Shown here: positions 45,675 through 57,779 of the stretch, piece after piece
Layout: each line of letters opens with the position of its first letter
How positions within the stretch are numbered: position 1 is the stretch's first letter
DNA from: Halegenticoccus tardaugens
GTDB lineage: Archaea > Halobacteriota > Halobacteria > Halobacteriales > Haloferacaceae
Reading direction: 5' to 3'
Length of the DNA: 64,000 nt
Assembly (NCBI RefSeq): GCF_004116405.1
Contig: NZ_SDIC01000001.1
Span: 682,001 to 746,000 of the forward strand
Program-made: the position numbers and the translations under genes
The notes under the pieces: model-generated
What the model saw: only the letters and a program-made list of their open reading frames with translations
What the model was told of the DNA's origin: nothing
The model's database searches: none

Positions 45675-45918
45675 ACTCCTTACCCGGCCCGGCGTCGCCA
45701 TTAATGGTCCGGAACGGCGTGCTGGACGTAGAGACTGTCGTCTACGGGAGGACGAATTTTCGGCGCGCCTTTCTACTGATCGTTCCCGCACGCGCGTCGG
45801 GGATCGTGACGCGCGACGAGCGGCGGGCGCGCCGCCGCGAGGCGGCCGCCGATGCGGGAAGGGGGACGCGCCTGCCGAGGGAGGTGCACTCATAGTCCCC
45901 CTCGAACAACGGTGGCCC

Positions 45919-46869
45919 ATGACCGATCCGGACGTCGTCGTCCTGCGACAGAAGATCCACGGCATGTCGGCCGAGGGGTACGCCGACGCGATCCGCGATC
46001 ACCTCCCGGGGGCGACGGTCGCCGTCGCGCGGACGCCCGACGAGGAGCGCGAACTGCTGACCCGAGCGACGGTGGCGACCGGGCTCGCGATCGAGCCCGA
46101 CTCGCTGGCGGACGCGGCGAACCTCGAACTGTTCGCCTGCGTCTACGCCGGCACGGGCCACCTGTCGATCGAGGCGTTCGAGGAGCGGGGCGTCGCGGTC
46201 ACGAACGCCTCGGGCGTCCACGGACCGAACATCGCAGAGCACGTCGTGGGAAGCATCCTCCTCTTCGTCCGGGGGTTCGACCGGGCGTGGCGGCGGAAGG
46301 AGCGCCGGGAGTGGCGGTCGTTCCAGGCTCGCGAACTGGCGGGGAGCACGGTCGCGGTCGTCGGACTCGGCGCGATCGGCGAGACCGTCGTCGACCGCCT
46401 CGAACCGTTCGGCGTCGACACGATCGGCGTCCGGTACTCGTCCGAGAAGGGCGGGCCGACCGACGAGGTGCTCGGCTACGACGACCTGCACGACGCTCTC
46501 GCCCGCAGCGAGTACGTCGTGATCGCCGCGCCGCTCACCGAGACGACGCGAGGGCTGTTCGACGAGGCGGCGTTCCGGACGATGCGGCCCGACGCCGTGC
46601 TCGTCAACGTCGGCCGCGGCCCCGTCGTCGACACCGACGCCCTCGTCGACGCGGTCCGAACGAACGCCGTCCGCGGCGCGGCGCTCGACGTGACCGACCC
46701 GGAACCGCTCCCCGAGGATCACCCGCTGTGGACGTTCGACAACGTGTTCGTCACGCCGCACAACGCCGGCCACACCCCGGCGTACTGGGACCGGCTCGCG
46801 GACGTCCTCGCGGGGAACGTCCGGCGGCTCGACGCCGGGGAGACGGACCTCGAAAATCAGGTGATCTGA
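45919..46869 (+). CDS. D-isomer-specific 2-hydroxyacid dehydrogenase
   Basis: 316 residues. NAD-binding half with VAVVGLGAIGETVVDRLEPF (GxGxxG), catalytic Arg in VLVNVGRGPVVDTDALVDA, Glu region in LDVTDPEPLPEDHPLW and His in VTPHNAGHTPAYW. Substrate-binding outer domain has the TGLAIEPDSLADAANLELF pattern. Could act on phosphoglycerate, glyoxylate or other 2-keto acids; sequence gives no clear choice. The start ATG 45919 lies 4-5 nt after a GGTGGCCC segment; no near TATA, so the promoter is not clear. Confidence 0.87.
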   Translation: MTDPDVVVLRQKIHGMSAEGYADAIRDHLPGATVAVARTPDEERELLTRATVATGLAIEPDSLADAANLELFACVYAGTGHLSIEAFEERGVAVTNASGVHGPNIAEHVVGSILLFVRGFDRAWRRKERREWRSFQARELAGSTVAVVGLGAIGETVVDRLEPFGVDTIGVRYSSEKGGPTDEVLGYDDLHDALARSEYVVIAAPLTETTRGLFDEAAFRTMRPDAVLVNVGRGPVVDTDALVDAVRTNAVRGAALDVTDPEPLPEDHPLWTFDNVFVTPHNAGHTPAYWDRLADVLAGNVRRLDAGETDLENQVI

Positions 46870-46880
46870 CTCGTTCCGAT

Positions 46881-47606
46881 CTACGCCGTCTGCGGCTCCG
46901 CGATCGGATTCCGGAGCGTGCCGATCCCCTCGTAGGTGATCTCGACCACGTCGCCGGGTTCGACGAGTCCGGGGTTCGCCGGGCTGCCGAAGGCCACCAC
47001 GTCGCCGGGGCGGAAGGTGAACCGCTCGGAGAGGAAGGAGACGACCTCGAACGGGTCGAACAGCATCAGCTCCGTGTTCGCCTCCTGTCGCCGCTCGCCG
47101 CTCACGTCCGTGTGCATGTCGAGCCCCCGCGGGTCGAGGTCGGTCTCGATCCACGGGCCGAGCGGTCCCGACCCGTCGAACGCCTTTCTGGCCGTCCGCC
47201 CCCCCTGGTCGAGCGCGTCCACGTCGTTCATGATCGTGTATCCGCGGACGACCTCCGGCACCGCGTCGGGGGCGACGTCCCGGCACTCCTCGCCGATCAC
47301 GGCGGCGAGTTCGCCCGCGTAGGTGAGTTCGTCGGTGAACGGAGGGTACGGGATCGGCTCCTCGTGCGCGATGACCGACGTCGGCGGCTTGATGAAGAAG
47401 TCCGGCTCCTCGGGTCGGTCGTACTCCATCTGCGCCAGCGTCTCGGCGTAGTTCCGCCCGACGCAGTACAGCGCCGAGGGGACGCAGGGCGCGAGCAGGT
47501 CCGCCTCGCGCCCCACGGCGTACTCGGTTCCGTCGGCGACGATCGAGCCGTCGCGGTACTCTCCGGTGACGACCCCGTCGGGGGTCGCCGCGCGAGCGAG
47601 TCGCAT
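46881..47606 (-). CDS. Fumarylacetoacetate hydrolase (FAH) family protein
   Basis: 241 residues. YCVGRNYAETLAQM opening, FIKPPTSVIAHEEPIPYPP, the metal ligands in LTYAGELAAVIGEECRDV and the DVDALDQGGRTARKAFDGSGPLGPW loop, then GDVVAFGSPANPG. FAH-fold enzymes cut or decarboxylate diketo acids; common haloarchaeal members act in aromatic or sugar acid degradation. Converges on the 2-hydroxyacid dehydrogenase with a 11-bp gap. The acetyltransferase gene upstream is co-oriented after 51 bp. Confidence 0.87.
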   Translation of the reverse strand: MRLARAATPDGVVTGEYRDGSIVADGTEYAVGREADLLAPCVPSALYCVGRNYAETLAQMEYDRPEEPDFFIKPPTSVIAHEEPIPYPPFTDELTYAGELAAVIGEECRDVAPDAVPEVVRGYTIMNDVDALDQGGRTARKAFDGSGPLGPWIETDLDPRGLDMHTDVSGERRQEANTELMLFDPFEVVSFLSERFTFRPGDVVAFGSPANPGLVEPGDVVEITYEGIGTLRNPIAEPQTA

Positions 47607-47657
47607 ACCCCACCGTTGCGAGGGGGGACCAAATGCGTGTCGTTGAACGCCGTTCGT

Positions 47658-48218
47658 TCAGCGCCCGGTCTCCGCGATCACCCTCGCCGGGTTTCCGCCG
47701 ACGACGACGCCCTCCGGCACGTCGTCCGTCACCACCGCCCCGGAGGCGATCGTGACGTCGTCGCCGACGGTGACGCCGGGGTTGATGACCGCGCGTCCCC
47801 CGATCCACACGTCGTCGCCGATCGCGACCGGCTTTCCGTACTCCAGTCCCTCGTTCCGTTCCGCGGCGTCGGTCGGGTGCGTGGCGGTGTACACGTGCGC
47901 GCCGGGGCCGACGAGGCAGTTGTCGCCGACGTCGACCCGGCAGACGTCGAGCACGACGCAGTCGAAGTTGGCGTAGAACCCGTCCCCGACGTGAACGTTG
48001 GAGCCGTAATCGCAGCGAAAGGGCGGTTCGACGAAGATGCCCTCCTCGGTCGAGCCGAACAGCTCCGCCAGCAGGGACCTGCGGGCGTCGTGGTCCGTCT
48101 CGACCGTCCGGTTGAACCGGCGGGTGAGCCGCCGCGCGCGTTCTCGCTCCTCGACGAGCGTCGGGTCCGTGGGGTCGTACATGTCGCCGGCCAGCATCTT
48201 CTCCTTCTCCGAGCGCAT
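47658..48218 (-). CDS. Sugar O-acetyltransferase (maltose acetyltransferase family)
   Basis: 186 residues. N-terminal maltose-acetyltransferase helix region [20 protein letters not shown], then left-handed beta-helix hexapeptide repeats ([40 protein letters not shown]) and the loop with catalytic His [16 protein letters not shown]. Acetyl-CoA donor; acceptor a sugar or related small molecule. Length is standard for the Maa/LacA group. Confidence 0.88.
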   Translation of the reverse strand: MRSEKEKMLAGDMYDPTDPTLVEERERARRLTRRFNRTVETDHDARRSLLAELFGSTEEGIFVEPPFRCDYGSNVHVGDGFYANFDCVVLDVCRVDVGDNCLVGPGAHVYTATHPTDAAERNEGLEYGKPVAIGDDVWIGGRAVINPGVTVGDDVTIASGAVVTDDVPEGVVVGGNPARVIAETGR

Positions 48219-48293
48219 TCCGTGTCGATCTCTCCGCGCGGACCTAAGTAGGTGTGCGTCCGGCTCTCGGACTCTGTGCGTCGGCGCGCGTGA

Positions 48294-49334
48294 TCAGACC
48301 CAGCCGTTCTCGACGAGCAGTTCGCCGTTCAGGACGCTCGCGCCGGCCGCGCCGCGGATCGTGTTGTGCGACAGGCAGTTGTACTTCACGCCGCGGGGGG
48401 TCTCCTGGATGCCGCCGGCGGAGACCTGCATACCCCGCCCGCGCATGCGGTCGAGCCGAGGTTGGGGGCGGTCGGGTTCGTCAGACCCGAACACGTGGAC
48501 GAGCCGGTCCGGCGAACTCGGCAGGCAGAGCCCCTCCAGCGAGCGCATCGCCTCCGCGACGTCGTCGGCGCTCGGCCGGTCGGCGAGGTCCGCGAAGACG
48601 TTCTCCAGGTGGCCGTCGAGCGACGGAACGCGGTTGCAGGAGGCCGACACCTCCACGTCGTGCCACCGGATCTCCGCGCCGTCGAAGTCGCCGAGGAGCT
48701 TTCGGCTCTCCGTCTCCATCTTCTCCTCCTCGCCGCCGATGTGCGGTAGGACGTTGTCGAGGATCTCCATCGACGTGACGCCGGAGTAGCCCGCGCCGGA
48801 GACCGCCTGCAGCGTGGAAACGTGGACGCGCTCTAACCCGAACTCGCGGAGCGCGGCGAGCGTCGGGACCATCGTGATCGTCGAGCAGTTCGGGTTCTTC
48901 ACGAGCGCGCCGTCCCAGCCGCGCTCGTCGCGCTGGACCTCGATGAGGTCGAGGTGACCGGGGTTGACTTCGGGGATCGTGAGCGGCACGTCGTCGGCGA
49001 CCCGCTCGTTCGAGGAGTTCGAGGAGATCACGAAGCCCGCCTCCGCGAGCTCCGGCTCGATCGCCGCCGCCGCGTCCGACGGCAGGGACGAAAAGAGGAG
49101 ATCCACGTCGTCCGGGACGTCGTCCGCGGCGGTCCGCCGGACGGTGAGGTTGGCCACGTCCTCCGGGATGGGCGTGTCGACCCGCCACTTCGCCGCCTCG
49201 CGGTACGACTTCCCCGCGCTGTCGTCGCTCGCGGTCAGCGCCGCGAGTTCGAACGTCGGGTGGTCGTCGAGGAGCTGGATGAATCGCTGTCCGACCGCAC
49301 CGGTGGCGCCGAGGACGCCGACTCGTACAGACAT
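48294..49334 (-). CDS. asd: Aspartate-semialdehyde dehydrogenase
   Basis: 346 residues. N-terminal VRVGVLGATGAVGQRFIQLL NADP-binding loop, LFSSLPSDAAAAIEPELAEA, catalytic Cys in ALVKNPNCSTITM, ISGVSGAGYSG-like AVSGAGYSGVTSMEI, and the C-terminal GVKYNCLSHNTIRGAAGAS with an active His. It makes aspartate semialdehyde for threonine, methionine and lysine synthesis. Archaeal/fungal branch. Stand-alone, with an 870-bp gene-free region upstream of the start. Confidence 0.95.
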   Translation of the reverse strand: MSVRVGVLGATGAVGQRFIQLLDDHPTFELAALTASDDSAGKSYREAAKWRVDTPIPEDVANLTVRRTAADDVPDDVDLLFSSLPSDAAAAIEPELAEAGFVISSNSSNERVADDVPLTIPEVNPGHLDLIEVQRDERGWDGALVKNPNCSTITMVPTLAALREFGLERVHVSTLQAVSGAGYSGVTSMEILDNVLPHIGGEEEKMETESRKLLGDFDGAEIRWHDVEVSASCNRVPSLDGHLENVFADLADRPSADDVAEAMRSLEGLCLPSSPDRLVHVFGSDEPDRPQPRLDRMRGRGMQVSAGGIQETPRGVKYNCLSHNTIRGAAGASVLNGELLVENGWV

Positions 49335-52382
<3,048 letters not shown>

Positions 52383-52497
52383 CGGTTCCCGCTGGTCAAC
52401 CACCCGCCTGATACCGGCCGACACCGGGGCGTACCGTCGGATGCGAGCCGCCTCGATCGAGCGCAACGCCCATGTCACTCGACGGGCAGAGTCCGCC

Positions 52498-52710
52498 ATG
52501 GACCGCTCGCAGTTCGTCCGGCTCTCGCTTCTCGCGTTCGGCCTCGTTCTCCTGAGCTTTCTGCTCCTCGGAACGACGCGAATCTTTCTCCCATTCCGCG
52601 TCTCGCAGCTCATCGCCGCGCCGGTCGTCGCGAGCGCGTTCCTCCTCGTCGTCTATCTGTTCGTCCGCGCCACCCTCTCCGCGGTCGGCGTGAACCGGAT
52701 CGAGAAGTGA
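52498..52710 (+). CDS. Small two-helix membrane protein (70 aa)
   Basis: 70 residues from ATG 52498 (MDRSQFVRLSLLAFG). Hydrophobic helices at about 8-25 (LSLLAFGLVLLSFLLLG) and 38-60 (QLIAAPVVASAFLLVVYLFV). Short basic tail VNRIEK. No family recognised. It is 115 bp downstream of katG on the same strand; a role in stress is not supported by the sequence itself. Confidence 0.5.
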   Translation: MDRSQFVRLSLLAFGLVLLSFLLLGTTRIFLPFRVSQLIAAPVVASAFLLVVYLFVRATLSAVGVNRIEK

Positions 52711-52746
52711 CCGATAGGGCGCGAGGGAGAGCGGATCCAAGACTCG

Positions 52747-53370
52747 TCAGCGCGGCAGGTCGCACAGTCGTCCGGCGAGGTACCGGCTCCCCCCGTAGAC
52801 GACGACCGCCGCGACGGCGGCGACGATGGACACCCCGGCGACGGAGACGCCGACCTCGGAGGAACCGAACGGGTTCTGCCCGCCGGCGTCGACGTACGCC
52901 GCGACGGTCGCGGCGCCGCCGTGGCCGAGCAGGAAGAAGGCGTTCGTCAGCAGGACGGCGAACCCGCCGGTGACGAGACCGACCATGGAGGCGACGTCTT
53001 CGAGGTTCAAGAGGGTCCGCGCCTGTCGCTCCGTGAGCGTCGGTTCGAGCCGAAGCCGCCGGAGCGCGACGCCGCCGAGACAGCCGGCGGTCCCGATCTC
53101 GATGACGGCCGCGAACGCGCCCAACAGCGCGATCTTCGGCGACGCGGCGAGGACGCTCCCGCCCGAGAACGACGCCTTGACCGCCGGCGGCAGCGTCGCC
53201 GCGATCGGGAGGACGAGCGCCAACAGGACGAGCAGTCCGCTCTGCCACGCCAACTTCCGCGGGATCGACTGCTTGAAGTAGCTGAACCGCCGCATCCGGA
53301 GGCGTTCGTACGGCGACTCCGACAGCATCGCACGCGCGATCTCGTCCTCGATCTGTGTGTCCGTTTCCAT
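52747..53370 (-). CDS. Four-helix membrane protein of unknown function (207 aa)
   Basis: 207 residues. An N-terminal soluble part (METDTQIEDEIARAMLSESP) and about four hydrophobic segments (from 45-63, 84-104, 135-155, 182-202), with glycine-rich turns (GTAGCLGGVALRRLR). No family recognised; similar haloarchaeal membrane proteins exist with unknown function. It converges on the small membrane protein (36-bp gap) and its promoter faces the bacteriorhodopsin gene across a 314-bp spacer. Confidence 0.55.
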   Translation of the reverse strand: METDTQIEDEIARAMLSESPYERLRMRRFSYFKQSIPRKLAWQSGLLVLLALVLPIAATLPPAVKASFSGGSVLAASPKIALLGAFAAVIEIGTAGCLGGVALRRLRLEPTLTERQARTLLNLEDVASMVGLVTGGFAVLLTNAFFLLGHGGAATVAAYVDAGGQNPFGSSEVGVSVAGVSIVAAVAAVVVYGGSRYLAGRLCDLPR

Positions 53371-53684
53371 GGTCTTCGCGCCGCACCCGCGCGGCCTTAC
53401 TGCTCCGTATCTCGAATCGTCGTGATATAGCCGTTGATTCGGTAACCGACCGGTTCGACGAAGTTCCAGCTGTAACACTTGTGTCCGGGTGCGCGCTCTC
53501 GCTCCCGGCAATCGTCTCTCACGGCCCGAACGACGCCGGAACTGCACGTTCCCCGCCGGAATCGCCGGGGTCGCACGTCTCGCACCGCGGTAATGTCTAA
53601 CCGATTATAAATACGCGGAGATAGTCCCGAATTATGTAAGATTTCCAATATTATTATGCCTGTGCGGTACTAAGAACTCATGTT
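53371..53684. other. Divergent promoter region upstream of the opsin gene (314 bp)
   Basis: GC-rich on the left, AT-rich on the right (53600-53680). AATATTATTA at about 53647-53656 would be a TATA box 29-38 nt before the opsin ATG. A palindromic ACCGACCGGT near 53444 is distant. I saw no clear Bat-type upstream activating sequence, so light/oxygen regulation is not supported or excluded. Confidence 0.4.
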
Positions 53685-54410
53685 ATGGCAACAGTAGGGC
53701 CCGAATCGCTCTGGCTGTGGATCGGTACCATCGGAATGACCATCGGAACGCTGTACTTCGTCGGGAAAGGTCGCGGCGTCCGCGACGCGAAGATGCAGGA
53801 GTTTTACATCATCACGATCTTCATCACGACGATCGCGGCCGCGATGTACCTCGCGATGGCGACCGGATTCGGCCTGACCGAGGTCACGGTGAACGGACAG
53901 GCGCTCGAAATCTACTGGGCGCGGTACGCGGACTGGCTGTTCACGACGCCGCTTTTGCTCCTCGATCTCGCGCTCCTCGCGGGTGCGAATCGGAACACGA
54001 TCGCGACGCTCGTCGGCCTCGACGTGTTCATGATCGCGACGGGGGCCATCGCGACGTTCACCACGGTCGCGTCGTACCGCATCCTCTGGTGGGGAATCAG
54101 CACCGGCGCGTTGCTCGTGCTGCTGTACGTCCTCGTCGGGACGCTGTCCGAACAGGCCCGCACCAAATCCGGCGAGGTTCGGTCGCTGTTCGGCACGCTC
54201 CGCAACCTCGTCATCGCGCTGTGGCTGCTGTACCCCGTCGTGTGGATCCTCGGGACCGAGGGAACCATCGGCGTCCTCCCGCTGTACTGGGAGACCGCGG
54301 CGTTCATGATCCTCGACCTCTCGGCGAAGGTCGGGTTCGGCGTGCTCCTGCTGCGGAGCCGGTCGGTGCTCGCCGAAGCCCGCGCCCCCACGGCCGCTCC
54401 GACGGCGTAG
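53685..54410 (+). CDS. bop: Bacteriorhodopsin (light-driven proton pump)
   Basis: 241 residues, seven hydrophobic helices. Proton-pump residues are all present: Arg80, Asp83 and Thr87 in ARYADWLFTTP (equivalents of R82, D85, T89), Asp94 in LLLLDLALL (D96), Glu192 in GTEG (E194), Glu203 in YWET (E204), Asp211 and the retinal lysine Lys215 in LDLSAKVGFG (D212, K216). This marks an outward H+ pump, not a halorhodopsin (which has Thr for D85) or a sensory rhodopsin (which lacks D96). Retinal-synthesis genes follow. Short N-terminus without a long signal. Confidence 0.95.
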   Translation: MATVGPESLWLWIGTIGMTIGTLYFVGKGRGVRDAKMQEFYIITIFITTIAAAMYLAMATGFGLTEVTVNGQALEIYWARYADWLFTTPLLLLDLALLAGANRNTIATLVGLDVFMIATGAIATFTTVASYRILWWGISTGALLVLLYVLVGTLSEQARTKSGEVRSLFGTLRNLVIALWLLYPVVWILGTEGTIGVLPLYWETAAFMILDLSAKVGFGVLLLRSRSVLAEARAPTAAPTA

Positions 54411-54512
54411 CTCCGCATCGATCGCGTCGCCGGTGACGAGACGGTCCCCGCTCGTCGTCGGTCGACGACCGACGGCCACCCGTCGGAGAGGACGACCACG
54501 GGGCCGCCGAAG

Positions 54513-55253
54513 ATGATCACGTCACTCACGTACTTCGAATTTCTCGCGCTGTTCGTGCTCCCGCCGACGCTGGCGCTTTTCGCCCTCCGCCCGCCGTCGA
54601 TCGTTCGGTCGGCCGGTCGCGTCCGGGTCGGGATCGCGCTCCTCGCCGCAATCGGACTCGTCTACACGACGCCGTGGGACAACTACCTCGTCTCGAAGGG
54701 CGTCTGGTCGTACGGTTCGGGGACCGTCACCGGACGAGTGTGGCACGCGCCCGTCGAGGAGTACGTCTTCATCGTCCTCCAGTCGGCGTTGACGGGGCTC
54801 TGGACCGCTCGGATACGCGAAGCTCGCGGCCGGTCGTTCGCTTCCGATCCGGAGCTTTCGATCCCGTTCCCGAGGCGCGTCGTCGGGGTACTCGCCGGCG
54901 CTTCCATGGGGGCGGTCGGCGCGTTCCTGCTCCGGGGCGATCCAACGTTCTACCTCGGGTCTATCCTCCTGTGGGCCGCGCCCGTTTTCGCGCTCCAGTG
55001 GGGGTTCGGCTGGCCGTACCTCTTCCGGCACCGCCGGACGGTCGCCCTCGGCGTGCTCGCCCCGACCGCGTACCTCTGTCTCGCCGACCGGTTCGCCATC
55101 GGGCTCGGCATCTGGCGGCTCTCGCCGCGGTACACGACCGGCGTGTCGATCGCCGGGCTTCCGGTCGAGGAGGCGGCGTTCTTCCTCGCGACGAACGCGT
55201 TCATCGTCCAGGGGCTCCTCCTGTTCCTGTGGGTGGTCGACCGATGGCGGTAG
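54513..55253 (+). CDS. crtY: Lycopene beta-cyclase (CrtYc/CrtYd-type fused)
   Basis: 246 residues, membrane protein. Two homologous halves each with the family signature: WHAPVEEYVFIVLQS near residues 77-91 and AGLPVEEAAFFLATN near 218-232. This is the archaeal/actinobacterial heterodimer-type cyclase in fused form, making beta-carotene from lycopene, the precursor of retinal. It starts 102 bp after bop. The final 10 nt overlap brp, which must be read in another frame. Confidence 0.93.
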   Translation: MITSLTYFEFLALFVLPPTLALFALRPPSIVRSAGRVRVGIALLAAIGLVYTTPWDNYLVSKGVWSYGSGTVTGRVWHAPVEEYVFIVLQSALTGLWTARIREARGRSFASDPELSIPFPRRVVGVLAGASMGAVGAFLLRGDPTFYLGSILLWAAPVFALQWGFGWPYLFRHRRTVALGVLAPTAYLCLADRFAIGLGIWRLSPRYTTGVSIAGLPVEEAAFFLATNAFIVQGLLLFLWVVDRWR

Positions 55254-56320
55254 CGGCGCTCGCCCCCGCGGCGACGGATCGGTCGGCGGTCGTCCGGCTC
55301 GCCTACTACCCGGTGTGGGGCTCAGTCGCCGTCCTCGTCGCGGCGTTCGCGGTCGGCGCGGATCTTCCGATCGCGTACCAGTACGCGCCGCTCGTCGCGA
55401 GCGCCCTGCTCTTCGGCCTCCCGCACGGAGCCGCGGACCACCTCGCCCTGTGGCGCGCTCGTGGGACGCGGCCGACCCCGCGCCGAATCGCGCTCGTCGG
55501 AGTGTCGTACCTCGTTCTCGGCGGTGCGTACGCGGCCGCGTGGTTCGTCGCGCCGACCGCCGCGTTCGCGTCGTTCGTCCTCCTCGCGTGGGTCCACTGG
55601 GGACAGGGCGACCTCTACTCGCTCCTCGCGTTCGTCGGCGCGGACCACCTCCGGACGCGGACGCAGCGCGGCCTGACGGTCCTCGTCCGGGGCGGGTTGC
55701 CGATGCTCGTCCCACTCCTCGCGTTTCCGGCGCAGTACCGGTTCGTCGCGTCGTCGCTCGTCGGACTGTTCGACCCCGCGGCCGCCGTCCACCTCGGATG
55801 GCTCTTCGCGCCCGCGACGCGGCTCGCGCTCGGCGCGGCGTTCGCGGCCGTCACCGCCGTCTCGGTCGCCGTCGGCTACCGCCGGCGCGACGCCGACGGG
55901 CGCGCGGGGTGGACCGTCGACGCCGTCGAGACGGGCCTGTTGTGGGCGTACTTCCTCGTCGTACCGCCGATCCTCGCCGTCGGCTGGTACTTCTGCGTCT
56001 GGCACTCGCTCAGACACGTCGTTCGGCTGGTGTCCCTCACGCCCCCGGCCGCCGACTCCGATGCGGACGGCGCGGCCGAGAGCGCGGTTCCGTCCGCGGC
56101 TCGCCGGTTCGTTCGCGAGGCGACGCCGTTGACGGCGGTCTCGCTGGCGCTCCTCGTCGCGCTCGCGTGGGCCGTCCCGCGACCGCCCGGCGGCGACCTC
56201 GCGGGACTCGTCGCGCTCTACCTGGTGCTCGTCGCCGCGCTGACGCTTCCGCACGTCGCGATCGTGAACCTCATGGACGCCGCGGAGGGCGTCTGGGACG
56301 CGCCCGGCACCGACGGGTGA
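55244..56320 (+). CDS. brp: Brp/Blh beta-carotene 15,15'-dioxygenase
   Basis: 358 residues, polytopic membrane protein. Conserved His motifs: LPHGAADHLALW, AWVHWGQGDLYSL, CVWHSLRHVVRL and LPHVAIVNLM, which bind the catalytic iron. Splits beta-carotene into two retinals for the opsin. It overlaps crtY by 10 nt, so bop, crtY and brp are likely one functional cluster. Confidence 0.94.
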   Translation: MAVAALAPAATDRSAVVRLAYYPVWGSVAVLVAAFAVGADLPIAYQYAPLVASALLFGLPHGAADHLALWRARGTRPTPRRIALVGVSYLVLGGAYAAAWFVAPTAAFASFVLLAWVHWGQGDLYSLLAFVGADHLRTRTQRGLTVLVRGGLPMLVPLLAFPAQYRFVASSLVGLFDPAAAVHLGWLFAPATRLALGAAFAAVTAVSVAVGYRRRDADGRAGWTVDAVETGLLWAYFLVVPPILAVGWYFCVWHSLRHVVRLVSLTPPAADSDADGAAESAVPSAARRFVREATPLTAVSLALLVALAWAVPRPPGGDLAGLVALYLVLVAALTLPHVAIVNLMDAAEGVWDAPGTDG

Positions 56321-56431
56321 CGGCGCGGCGTCGGCCGGCCCGGCGTCGGTTCGCCGTCGAATCCGGCCGGCGCGCGGAGGCGTCCCCCGTCGATGGAAAC
56401 CGTTTTTCGGCCGCCGGGCGAAATCCGCGGC

Positions 56432-57700
56432 ATGAACGTGCGGGAAATCGCGGATCTCGGACCGGACGAACGCGCCGCCCTCTTCGAGCGCGACGCCGGC
56501 GTCGAGGCGGTCCGCGGCGACGTGCGGGAGATCGTAGCGCGCGTCCGCGACGAGGGGGACGTCGCGGTCAGGGAGTTCTGCCGGGAGTTCGACGGGGTCG
56601 AGGTCGGCAACCTCGACGTCACGAGCGACGCCGAGCGCGCGTACGACGCGATCGACGACGACGTGCGCGAGGCGATCCGGACGGCGGCGGCGAACGTCCG
56701 CGAGTTCCACGAGCGGCAGGTGCCCGAGGACTGGCGCGACGACTTCGGCGGCCGGGAGCTCGGCCGGCGGTTCCGTCCGCTCGAACGCGTCGGCGTCTAC
56801 GCGCCCGGCGGGACGGCGGCCTACCCCTCCAGCGCCCTCATGGGCGTCATCCCCGCGAAGGTCGCCGGCGTCGACCACGTCGCCGTCGCCACGCCCCCGG
56901 CGGAAAACATCAACCCGGTGACGCTCGCCGCCATCCACGAGGCCGGCGCGGACGCCGTCTACAGCGTCGGCGGCGCGCAGGCCGTCGCGGCGCTGGCGTA
57001 CGGAACCGAGTCGATCAACGCGGTCCAGAAGGTGGTCGGGCCGGGCAACCGGTGGGTCACGGCCGCGAAGGCGGCGGTCCGCGGCGACGTCGAGATCGAC
57101 TTCCTCGCGGGGCCGAGCGAGGTGCTGGTGCTCGCGGACGACTCGGCCGACCCGACGCTCGTCGCGGCCGAACTCGTCGCGCAGGCCGAACACGACGCGA
57201 ACGCCTCCGTCGTCGCCGTCACCGACGACCGCGAGGTCGCAGAAGCGATCGTCGCCGCGGTCGAATCGCAGGTCGACGGCCGCGCCCGCGCCGACGTCAT
57301 TCGGGCCGCGCTCGACAACGACGCCAGCGGCGTGTTCCTCGCGCGCTCGATGTCGGAGGCGGTGCTGTTCGCCGAGGAGTACGCGGCGGAGCACCTCGCG
57401 ATCCAGGCGCGCGACGACGAGGCGCTCCTCGACCGCGTCGACTCCGCCGGCAGCGTCTTCCTCGGACCGTACACGCCGGTCGCGGCGGGCGATTACGCCT
57501 CCGGCACGAACCACGTGCTTCCGACGAACGGCGGCGCGAAGCTCCACGGCGGGCTGTCGGTGGACGCGTTCGTGCGCTCGACGACGGTCCAGCGGCTCGA
57601 CCGCGACGCCCTCGCTAACCTCTCGGAGACGATCACGACGCTCGCGGACGCGGAAGGGCTGGAAGCGCACGCGGAGAGCGTCCGACGGCGGTTCGAGTAG
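56432..57700 (+). CDS. hisD: Histidinol dehydrogenase
   Basis: 422 residues from ATG 56432 (MNVREIADLG). Catalyses the last two steps of histidine synthesis. Family blocks: RVGVYAPGGTAAYPSSALMG (substrate/NAD), GPGNRWVTAAKAAV, DFLAGPSEVLVLADDSA, LVAQAEHDANASVV (zinc ligands) and TNHVLPTNGGAKLHGGLSV. The earlier open ATG at 56393 gives an unlike-family N-terminus and was not used. 111 bp after brp on the same strand; no other his genes nearby. Confidence 0.95.
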   Translation: MNVREIADLGPDERAALFERDAGVEAVRGDVREIVARVRDEGDVAVREFCREFDGVEVGNLDVTSDAERAYDAIDDDVREAIRTAAANVREFHERQVPEDWRDDFGGRELGRRFRPLERVGVYAPGGTAAYPSSALMGVIPAKVAGVDHVAVATPPAENINPVTLAAIHEAGADAVYSVGGAQAVAALAYGTESINAVQKVVGPGNRWVTAAKAAVRGDVEIDFLAGPSEVLVLADDSADPTLVAAELVAQAEHDANASVVAVTDDREVAEAIVAAVESQVDGRARADVIRAALDNDASGVFLARSMSEAVLFAEEYAAEHLAIQARDDEALLDRVDSAGSVFLGPYTPVAAGDYASGTNHVLPTNGGAKLHGGLSVDAFVRSTTVQRLDRDALANLSETITTLADAEGLEAHAESVRRRFE

Positions 57701-57779
57701 GGTTTGCCGTTCTCCGCGTCGTTCGGCGATCCGAACGGTTTCGTCGCCCCCCGCGTCGCTCACCGGCTCCGAATCGGTT

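Noticed and set aside
53430..53460. Possible Bat-type upstream activating sequence (ACC..TTCG) for bop
   Set aside because: Spacer length differs by one from the pattern I recall and it lies about 240 bp upstream, too far from the TATA element.
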